The position numbers were made by a program, and so were the translations under genes. From Campylobacterales bacterium (GTDB lineage Bacteria > Campylobacterota > Campylobacteria > Campylobacterales > QNZT01): 7,185 nt of DNA. This document shows, in pieces, positions 1 to 5,517 of the stretch; position 1 is the first letter of the stretch, and each line of letters begins with the position of its first letter. The stretch spans positions 1-7,185 of the forward strand of contig DQTU01000153.1 of assembly GCA_015662615.1 (NCBI GenBank), in the 5' to 3' direction. The notes beneath the pieces were generated by a model, which ran no database searches, was not told the DNA's origin, and worked only from the letters and a program-made list of their open reading frames with translations.

Positions 1-1075
1 AGCGTGGATTGTGGATCTTAAAGGATTTAATGCTTCATTTGGTGCTACAGCTTTTATGCCAGATGTGAAGGCAAAGGTAGGACCAGCTCCAGGACTTGGA
101 AATGGCGTTGAAGGTGAAAGTAAAGCTGATTTTTCAATCATTCCTACAGTTTCACACTCTAATCATATCAATGAAAACTTATCCTATGGTGTAGGTATGT
201 TTGGTGTTTCAGGCATGGGTGTTGATTATAGAAATGAAGACCCGCAAATGGGTTTGGCAAACATGAGAACCTCTTTACAATATATGCGTTTTGTTCCAAG
301 TATTAGTTACAAGGTTGATGATTGGAGATTAGGTGCAGGACTAAGTATCGCTTATGGGGCATTGAGTATGTCAGCATTTACACCAAATGGTGTACCTCCT
401 GGACAAAATCCAGATCCTACTACAGCGGTACAAAGAGGTGGAGGTCTTAGTGAAGATATCGGTTTTGGTGCACAGTTTGGTGTGGGTTATCATGTGATGC
501 CAGGTTTCACAGTTGGAGCATATTATCAAAGTGAGATCGCAACTGAATATGAAGATGTATTTGACTTTACTACAAATGGTGTTTATGATGATCTGAAGCT
601 TTCTCAACCAGCAGAAGCAGGAATTGGTTTTGGTTATACCTCTAGTTGCGGAGTTTACTCTGCTACAATTGATTATCGTCGTATTATGTGGAGTGATGCT
701 GATGGATATGATGCATTTGGTTGGGATGATCAAGATGTCATTGCACTTGGTGGATCATATAATGTAAATAATGCATTGGTTTTAAGAGCAGGTTATAACT
801 ACTCTAAGTCACCATTAAATGACAAGACATTTGAAGCGGCAACAGTTGGTGGAGCTCCATTTGGTGCATTTAATGTAGCGTACTTTAATACCTTAGGTTT
901 TCCAGCCTATTCAGAGTCGCACATAACCGCTGGTTTAGCGTATCAGATAAATCCATCAACTGGAATTGATGTGGCGTATGTTTATGCTCCAAAAGTAACG
1001 GAGACAAGTATGCAAGTTCTTGAAGCTTCAAATGAACAAAACTCAGTATCAGTAGCATTGAAATTTACATTTTAA
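1..1075 (+). CDS. OmpP1/FadL-family outer membrane transport protein (5' end outside window)
   Basis: This is the C-terminal ~358 residues of a FadL/OmpP1-type beta-barrel, the family of outer-membrane channels for long-chain fatty acids and other hydrophobic compounds. The frame is open to the left edge (codons for AWIV precede the GTG at 11), so that GTG is not a credible start. The signal peptide and the N-terminal plug are missing. Visible family traits are alternating hydrophobic/aromatic strands separated by Gly/Asn/Asp-rich turns, for example LSYGVGMFGVSGMGVDY, ALVLRAGYNYSKSPL and HITAGLAYQI. The protein ends in VALKFTF, a beta-signal with terminal Phe as used by the BAM machinery. The gene stands alone at this end and is followed by two hairpins. 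The substrate cannot be read from sequence; fatty acids, hydrocarbons or other hydrophobic molecules are all possible. Family assignment is firm; transported compound unknown. Confidence 0.9.
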   Translation, partial: AWIVDLKGFNASFGATAFMPDVKAKVGPAPGLGNGVEGESKADFSIIPTVSHSNHINENLSYGVGMFGVSGMGVDYRNEDPQMGLANMRTSLQYMRFVPSISYKVDDWRLGAGLSIAYGALSMSAFTPNGVPPGQNPDPTTAVQRGGGLSEDIGFGAQFGVGYHVMPGFTVGAYYQSEIATEYEDVFDFTTNGVYDDLKLSQPAEAGIGFGYTSSCGVYSATIDYRRIMWSDADGYDAFGWDDQDVIALGGSYNVNNALVLRAGYNYSKSPLNDKTFEAATVGGAPFGAFNVAYFNTLGFPAYSESHITAGLAYQINPSTGIDVAYVYAPKVTETSMQVLEASNEQNSVSVALKFTF

Positions 1076-1081
1076 GAAGTT

Positions 1082-1108
1082 ATAGATAGGAGAAAAACTC
1101 CTATCTAT
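1082..1108 (+). terminator. First 3' hairpin between the porin and cytochrome genes
   Basis: A perfect 11-bp inverted repeat (ATAGATAGGAG, 5-nt A loop, CTCCTATCTAT) begins 6 nt after the porin stop codon. It has no good T-tract on the + strand, so alone it may act as an mRNA 3'-end stabiliser or part of a two-hairpin terminator. Read on the - strand, its loop is five T and it could also serve the converging cytochrome transcript. Confidence 0.65.
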
Positions 1109-1119
1109 GTTAAGAAGGC

Positions 1120-1149
1120 AGGTAAGAGATAAACTCTTATCCTATTTTT
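1120..1149 (+). terminator. Rho-independent terminator of the porin gene
   Basis: An inverted repeat AGGTAAGAG / CTCTTATCCT (one bulged base, 5-nt loop) is followed by ATTTTT, the classical layout of an intrinsic terminator on the + strand. The T-tract overlaps the stop codon of the converging cytochrome gene (1148-1150), so the two genes share their 3' ends very economically. Confidence 0.75.
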
Positions 1150-1570
1150 ACCACTTTCTAATTCTAGAGTGACATGACATACACTGTTTGAGTATTTTTG
1201 TGTATGCATACATCGCTTGTTTCTTTTCATCATTATAAAAATCTCTTTGGATATCATCTGCATAGATATTCATTCTATAAGCTTGTTTTTTTGTAAATTT
1301 GTATTTGTAAGTCTCTTCTTTTTTTAAATATTTTTCATCACCAGTCAAAGGTGGCTCAAGGTGGATAGATCTATCTTTTAACATTTTAACACCTTTTTCA
1401 ACGATACGGGCGTCATTATAAAGAAAACCTTTTTGTATGGTTGCCATAGCATTCTCCATGGCGCGCATTGCCTCTATTCTCTCTTTAGAGATCTTTGCCT
1501 CACTTGCACCAAGTACGCAACCTAGTATCAACAGCCCTGAAATGATTTTCTTCTTAAATTCTCCTTGCAT
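1148..1570 (-). CDS. Small periplasmic c-type cytochrome, C-terminal CxxCH (cytochrome c'/c-556-like)
   Basis: This 140-aa protein has an N-terminal export signal: lysines at 6-8, a hydrophobic core at about 9-21, and a likely signal peptidase I site after SEA (residue 25). A Cys at 18 in LILGC faintly resembles a lipobox, but the charged residues just before it argue against a lipoprotein. One heme-binding motif, CMSCH, sits at 130-134, six residues from the C-terminus. That placement, the ~115-residue mature size and a helical, charged middle match the four-helix-bundle cytochrome c'/c-556 group. In that group the sixth ligand, if present, is an N-terminal Met; M35, M38 and M42 are candidates. 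It would act in periplasmic electron transfer or ligand binding. The start is the only reasonable ATG, yet no Shine-Dalgarno precedes it; AAGGAG lies inside codons 2-4. It is 109 bp downstream of the carbamoyltransferase gene and probably has its own promoter. No partner is visible. Confidence 0.85.
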   Translation of the reverse strand: MQGEFKKKIISGLLILGCVLGASEAKISKERIEAMRAMENAMATIQKGFLYNDARIVEKGVKMLKDRSIHLEPPLTGDEKYLKKEETYKYKFTKKQAYRMNIYADDIQRDFYNDEKKQAMYAYTKILKQCMSCHSRIRKW

Positions 1571-1583
1571 AATAATATCATAT

Positions 1584-1589
1584 AGTATA
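1584..1589 (-). promoter_or_regulatory. Candidate -10 box of the cytochrome gene
   Basis: TATACT (one mismatch to TATAAT) on the - strand, 13 nt before the ATG. Transcription would start about 6-8 nt before the start codon, giving an almost leaderless mRNA. No convincing -35 is visible, as is common in Campylobacterota. Confidence 0.4.
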
Positions 1590-1593
1590 ACAT

Positions 1594-1624
1594 ATTATTT
1601 TATAATTATTTCTTATAAAATAAT
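1594..1624. repeat. Perfect 12-bp A/T-only inverted repeat upstream of the cytochrome gene
   Basis: The arms are ATTATTTTATAA and TTATAAAATAAT, separated by 7 nt. It lies 24-54 bp upstream of the cytochrome ATG, just upstream of the candidate -10, where an operator would sit. It could equally be a weak 3' structure of the carbamoyltransferase transcript or a chance product of very AT-rich DNA. Confidence 0.5.
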
Positions 1625-1652
1625 TATTTTTTATTTAGGATGAATAGTGTGA

Positions 1653-1671
1653 ATTTATTTATAAAATAAAT
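1653..1671 (-). terminator. Weak A/T hairpin after the carbamoyltransferase gene
   Basis: A 7-bp inverted repeat (ATTTATT / AATAAAT, 5-nt loop) starts 8 nt after the carbamoyltransferase stop codon. It contains no G or C in the stem and no proper T-tract, so terminator function is doubtful. Confidence 0.25.
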
Positions 1672-1679
1672 GACTTGCA

Positions 1680-3506
1680 TCATTTTTTTATTAAAAATCC
1701 TTCCATTACCATGAAGTCAAGATTTGTATCTTTAAAGTCAGTGATGGCATGTTCTGGGGTTAATACCATTGTGCGACCATGCTTGTTAAATGAAGTATTG
1801 ATAATGACGCCAAATCCTGTTAACGCTTTTACATGTTTTATCAAAGCATAATAATTTGGATTGTCCTGCGAGGAAACAAATTGCACTCTAGCTGTTAGAT
1901 CAACATGTACAGAACCTGGAATCTTATCTTTGAACTCCTCTTTTAGTTTGAAAGCGGCTGTCATGTGTTTGTTGTCATAAGAGTTTTCAAATAGTCTTTC
2001 TCTCTCATCAATCATAATAGAGGGGCAAAAAGGTTGAAATAGAGGTCTGTTTTTGATATCTTTATTGATAATTTGTTGAATGTCTCTGTTTCTCACATCT
2101 GCAATAATACTTCGATTTCCAAGTGCTCTTGGACCAAATTCACATCTTCCGTGAAATAGTGCTCCAATTTTGCCCTCAACTATAAATTCTGCAGCTTTAA
2201 GATAAGCGTCATCTCCTAAGTCAGCATATTTAAGATTTGCATTTTTTAAAGCTTCCTCTACCTCTTTTTTTGTGTAAGAAGATCCAAAATAGGGCATAGC
2301 AGGAAATCTAAAATTCTGAGTGCTATTTTGCTCTTGTTTCATCATCACAGCAGCACCTTGTGCAATGCCGTCATCTCCCATAGCTGGAATGATATAAACA
2401 TTTTTAAAAAGAGTTTCAAAGATATTCATGTTCATAATTACATTGGCTGTCACTCCTCCTGCTAGACAAATATTTTCTGAAGGGTATCGCTTTTTTGCAA
2501 CTGTTAAATACTCTAAGGCAATTTTTTCAGTTGATTTTTGTACGGCACTTGATATATCCTCTTTTGAGAGTGAATTAAGGATTTTATCTATATTGTTCTG
2601 CTCAAAAATGGTATTTAATTTTTCTACATTAATTTCTATTGAGAGCTTCTCTTTATTAACTTTTACGCTGTTGCAAAGGTCATGATAGAGTTGATTATCA
2701 TACTTTCCAAAAGCTGCCAAAGCTTCTACTTTTCCTTCATCTGCATTGGGTGTGAAACCTAAAAGATAGGTAAAGATCGAGTAGATATTACCTATAGAAG
2801 CGTAGCCGCTATCGGCAAAGTCATATTTTTTCATATTTTCAACATATCGGTTTTTACTACTGCCAATCTCTTTAAAGTTACCATTATCAACTTTATAAAG
2901 TTTTGAAAAATATCCATCTCCCTCACCATCAAAAGTAAAAACCAATGCTTGATCAAACTCAGATGAATAATAGGTAGAATAGGCATGTGTGAGGTGGTGT
3001 TCATAAAATTTAAGATTTAAACCTGCATTTGGAAATATTTGATTTAAATGTTTTTGTATGATTGCATAAAGTGGAAGTTTTTTCCCACTCAACTGCATTT
3101 TTAGATATTCTCTGCCATGTCTGTTAAAAAGAAAAGATTTTAACATGTTGACTTTGCTGCTATTCATCAGCTGTTCTTTTTTCATAACAAACTCTTTAAT
3201 AAAAAGGTTTTCATTGTTACCTTGTATCATATTTTTAAGTGCGGTTGTCATCTCATAAGAGTATTCATTAAAGATGCGTTTTTCAAATGCCTCTGTGGCA
3301 ATACCAACATTAAGGTTTTTGATTTTTAGCGGATCTATTTTTTTGTATCGCAACATCTCTTGAAGTGCATCAAGAGGGAAGATAGCATCATGTTTAATTC
3401 GTGTTATACGCTCTTGTGACAAGCCATAAAAATCATCTTCAAAGAGTGCAAATATACTTGTGTCATGACCGCCAAAAAAGTTTATCCCAAGTGTTAAAGA
3501 TGTCAT
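1680..3506 (-). CDS. NodU/CmcH-family O-carbamoyltransferase
   Basis: This 608-aa enzyme is full length for a family that uses carbamoyl phosphate and ATP to form carbamoyl-adenylate and then carbamoylate a hydroxyl of a sugar or antibiotic. The N-terminal Kae1-like part shows GINFFGGHDTS (8-17), the ERxxRxKHD region (32-40), HHLTHAYS (170-177, with the HxxxH metal pair H170/H174), FDGEGDG (192-198), CLAGGVTANV (347-356) and GDDGIAQGAA (377-386). The C-terminal YrdC-like part shows the signature GRCEFGPRALGNRSIIADVR (453-472), QPFCPS (491-496) and NTSFN (570-574). Start choice: an ATG at 3524 gives six more residues but has no ribosome site, whereas the ATG at 3506 has AGGA six nt upstream and yields the usual family N-terminus. 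The residues after NTSFN read KHGRTMV where many homologues have an EPIV-type sequence. It is divergent from a glycosyltransferase and close to amino-sugar genes, so a surface glycan is the likely acceptor (inference). Confidence 0.93.
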   Translation of the reverse strand: MTSLTLGINFFGGHDTSIFALFEDDFYGLSQERITRIKHDAIFPLDALQEMLRYKKIDPLKIKNLNVGIATEAFEKRIFNEYSYEMTTALKNMIQGNNENLFIKEFVMKKEQLMNSSKVNMLKSFLFNRHGREYLKMQLSGKKLPLYAIIQKHLNQIFPNAGLNLKFYEHHLTHAYSTYYSSEFDQALVFTFDGEGDGYFSKLYKVDNGNFKEIGSSKNRYVENMKKYDFADSGYASIGNIYSIFTYLLGFTPNADEGKVEALAAFGKYDNQLYHDLCNSVKVNKEKLSIEINVEKLNTIFEQNNIDKILNSLSKEDISSAVQKSTEKIALEYLTVAKKRYPSENICLAGGVTANVIMNMNIFETLFKNVYIIPAMGDDGIAQGAAVMMKQEQNSTQNFRFPAMPYFGSSYTKKEVEEALKNANLKYADLGDDAYLKAAEFIVEGKIGALFHGRCEFGPRALGNRSIIADVRNRDIQQIINKDIKNRPLFQPFCPSIMIDERERLFENSYDNKHMTAAFKLKEEFKDKIPGSVHVDLTARVQFVSSQDNPNYYALIKHVKALTGFGVIINTSFNKHGRTMVLTPEHAITDFKDTNLDFMVMEGFLIKK

Positions 3507-3537
3507 TAGAATTCCTAAGTTCATTGATAGTATTAAG

Positions 3538-3579
3538 ATCGGAATATATTACATTAAATTTAATAAAATATAATCCGAT
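3538..3579. promoter_or_regulatory. 42-bp imperfect palindrome in a divergent promoter region
   Basis: The outer arms are ATCGGA and TCCGAT (perfect), the inner core is ATTAAATTTAAT, and TATATT/AATATA blocks lie between them. In total 18 of 21 arm positions pair. It fills much of the 105-bp space between the divergent carbamoyltransferase and glycosyltransferase genes. It covers a + strand TATAAT (3569-3574), the first base of another (3579-3584) and a - strand TAATAT (3546-3551). It could be a shared operator for a dimeric regulator. Function is inference. Confidence 0.5.
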
Positions 3580-3584
3580 ATAAT
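3569..3584 (+). promoter_or_regulatory. Tandem -10 boxes for the glycosyltransferase gene
   Basis: Two exact TATAAT hexamers, at 3569-3574 and 3579-3584, are 10 bp (about one helical turn) apart. They lie 28-43 bp upstream of the ATG, giving short leaders of about 15-30 nt. No good -35 is seen. The ribosome site GGAG (3599-3602) lies 9 nt before the ATG. Confidence 0.5.
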
Positions 3585-3611
3585 GTATATAAATATTTGG
3601 AGTAGAAAACT

Positions 3612-4433
3612 ATGGCACTTATCTCAATTTTGATACCAGCATACAATCATCAAGCTTATGTAGTGCAGACGCTTGAGAGCATTTTAAATGATGGTTTTAA
3701 AGATAAAGAGATTGTGATTATTAATGATGGTTCAACAGATCACACAGATGAGATCATAAAAAGGTGGATCGATAAAAATAGTAATAAAATTAAAATCATC
3801 TATAAAAGTAGAGAAAACAGGGGATTGACAAAAACACTCAATGAGCTTTTAAGCCTCTCTAGCGGATCTTATTTAGTTGCTTTGGCAAGTGATGATTATC
3901 TACTTGATGGCGGGCTTGAAAAACGCTATCAATACCTTATTTTACATCCAGAAAAATATGCGGTTTTTTCGGATTGTATTGTAGTAGATAATGAGAATAA
4001 AAAAACACATAACAGCGGTCTGTTTGATCTTAGAAATGCTGATAAAAATCGGCTTTTAACAGATAGTGGTATCAAAAAGGAGTTTATTTCAAATTTTGCG
4101 GTTCCAGGTCCCGTACTTATGGTTAGACGTGGTTTTTATACTCAATTTGGCGGATTCAATGAAGAGATGTATATGGAAGATTTTGATCTTTATCTCAAGT
4201 TTGCTTCAAAAAGTCTCATAGGGTTTTTAGATGAAAAAGTGAGTGCTTATAGAGTCCATGATACAAATATGAGTTCAGTAAAGAACCAAAATTTTATAAA
4301 ACTGCTGGAAGATAGTAAAAAAACATTGATGCTGCATTGGAATAATTTTTACGGTTTTAACAAATTTCTTTTACTAAAAGAGATTATCAAATTTACGATT
4401 CGTATTCAAGTATGTAAATTTAAAAATCGTTAA
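3612..4433 (+). CDS. Family 2 glycosyltransferase
   Basis: This 273-aa enzyme has a GT-A fold and transfers a sugar from a nucleotide donor at the cytoplasmic face, probably to a lipid-linked or surface glycan. Motifs in order are ISILIPAYNH (4-13), the nucleotide-binding NDGSTD (38-43), ENRG (68-71), the metal-binding DxD-type ASDDYLL (92-98), PGPVLMVRRGFY (165-176) and the acceptor/catalytic-base region MEDFDLYLKFA (188-198). The HDTNMS stretch (216-221) matches the loop that closes the active site in many GT2 enzymes. No transmembrane segment is evident. The start is supported by GGAG 9 nt upstream. It is the only + strand gene between two - strand blocks, diverging from the carbamoyltransferase. 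Its last 14 nt overlap the end of the aminotransferase gene. Donor and acceptor cannot be named; the neighbouring 3-amino-sugar operon suggests, but does not prove, the donor. Confidence 0.92.
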   Translation: MALISILIPAYNHQAYVVQTLESILNDGFKDKEIVIINDGSTDHTDEIIKRWIDKNSNKIKIIYKSRENRGLTKTLNELLSLSSGSYLVALASDDYLLDGGLEKRYQYLILHPEKYAVFSDCIVVDNENKKTHNSGLFDLRNADKNRLLTDSGIKKEFISNFAVPGPVLMVRRGFYTQFGGFNEEMYMEDFDLYLKFASKSLIGFLDEKVSAYRVHDTNMSSVKNQNFIKLLEDSKKTLMLHWNNFYGFNKFLLLKEIIKFTIRIQVCKFKNR

Positions 4434-5517
4434 TTACTTTTATAATCGTTGTAAGATCTTTATCTGATAAACACTCATGCATAGGCAGGCTCAAAACTTC
4501 ATCATGTATGGACTCTGTAATTGGTAGATGTAAAGATTTAAACTCTTTATAGGCTTCCTGTTTATGAGGTGGTATTGGATAGTGGATCATAGATTGGATA
4601 CCATTTTTAGATAAGTATGTTTGTAGTTTTTCTCTCTCTGATGTTTTGATAACAAAAAGATGCCATACATGTTGATTGTTCGGCATGATTTGTGGAAGTA
4701 TGATCTTATGATTTTTGATTCCAGTTAGATAAGCTTTCGCAACTTGGGCTCTTTTTGCATTACTAATGTCTAGATATTTAAGTTTTACCGAAAGCATGGC
4801 TGCCTGCATTTCGTCAAGCCGGCTGTTCAATCCTCTGTATTGATTTTCATATTTTTTATGGCTTCCGTAGTTTCTTAAAGCTCTTATTGTTGTTGCTAAA
4901 TTTTCATCATCTGTTGTGATGGCTCCACCATCTCCTAAAGCACCTAGATTTTTCCCCGGATAAAAACTAAAACCGCATGCATCTCCCAAACTTCCAACTT
5001 TTTTTGAAAAATGTGTTGCTCCATGTGCTTGCGCTGCATCTTCTATCACTTTTAAATTGTATTTTTTTGCTATTTGATTGATGGCTGTCATGTTTGCACT
5101 TTGACCATAAAGATACACAGCTAAGATTGCTTTTGTTTTTGCTGTGATTTTTTCTTCGATTTTTTTAGGGTCTATATTATAACTGTTTATGTCAGGTTCT
5201 ACAATGATAGGTGCGAGGTTGTTTTCACTTATCGCTAAAATTGATGCGATATAAGTGTTTGCTGGAACAATCACTTCATCGCCGTCAGCTAGTATGCCCA
5301 TCTCTTTGTAGGCTCGAAAAATAAGTATAAGTGCATCTAATCCACTTGCAACACCGATTGCATATTTACTATCACAATAAGAAGCAAATGATTTTTCAAA
5401 TGTCTCTACTTCAGTTCCAAGGATATACCAACCACTCTCAATTACCCTTTTTGATGCTTCTATTAACTCTTCTTGATATTGGTCATTAATTGCTTTCAGA
5501 TCTAAAAATTTGATCAT
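4420..5517 (-). CDS. fdtB: DegT/DnrJ/EryC1/StrS-family PLP aminotransferase (dTDP-3-keto-6-deoxyhexose 3-aminotransferase, FdtB/QdtB type)
   Basis: A 365-aa sugar aminotransferase, the usual family length. It begins MIKFLDLKAINDQY, a typical N-terminus of the FdtB/QdtB branch. Key features are GVASGLDAL (55-63, phosphate binding), VIVPANTYIAS (82-92), the aspartate that contacts the cofactor ring in IEDAAQAHGA (158-167, D160), and the Schiff-base lysine K189 in SFYPGKNLGALGDGGA. NYGSHKKYENQYRGLNSRLDEMQAA (217-240) and HYPIPPHKQEAY (312-323) are substrate-site regions of this family. Start: ATG at 5517 overlaps the preceding stop as ATGA, so translation is coupled; a TTG at 5529 is possible but unlikely. 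With the ketoisomerase two genes upstream, the expected reaction is amination of C3 of a dTDP-3-keto-6-deoxyhexose using glutamate (inference from family and context). A different keto sugar remains possible. Confidence 0.88.
   Translation of the reverse strand: MIKFLDLKAINDQYQEELIEASKRVIESGWYILGTEVETFEKSFASYCDSKYAIGVASGLDALILIFRAYKEMGILADGDEVIVPANTYIASILAISENNLAPIIVEPDINSYNIDPKKIEEKITAKTKAILAVYLYGQSANMTAINQIAKKYNLKVIEDAAQAHGATHFSKKVGSLGDACGFSFYPGKNLGALGDGGAITTDDENLATTIRALRNYGSHKKYENQYRGLNSRLDEMQAAMLSVKLKYLDISNAKRAQVAKAYLTGIKNHKIILPQIMPNNQHVWHLFVIKTSEREKLQTYLSKNGIQSMIHYPIPPHKQEAYKEFKSLHLPITESIHDEVLSLPMHECLSDKDLTTIIKVINDF

Noticed and set aside
371..733. 120-codon open frame on the - strand inside the porin gene
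   Set aside because: Antisense to a clear beta-barrel coding sequence; Ile/Thr/Cys/Ser-rich product with no recognisable motif.
1437..1643. 68-codon frame on the + strand across the cytochrome start
   Set aside because: Antisense to the signal-peptide region and running into A/T spacer; the hydrophobic look is a by-product of the opposite strand.
2428..2685. 85-codon frame on the + strand inside the carbamoyltransferase
   Set aside because: Lies fully opposite conserved enzyme motifs and has no ribosome site.
3401..3583. 60-codon frame on the + strand running from the carbamoyltransferase into the divergent promoter region
   Set aside because: Most of it is antisense to the conserved N-terminus; the rest is promoter-like A/T sequence.
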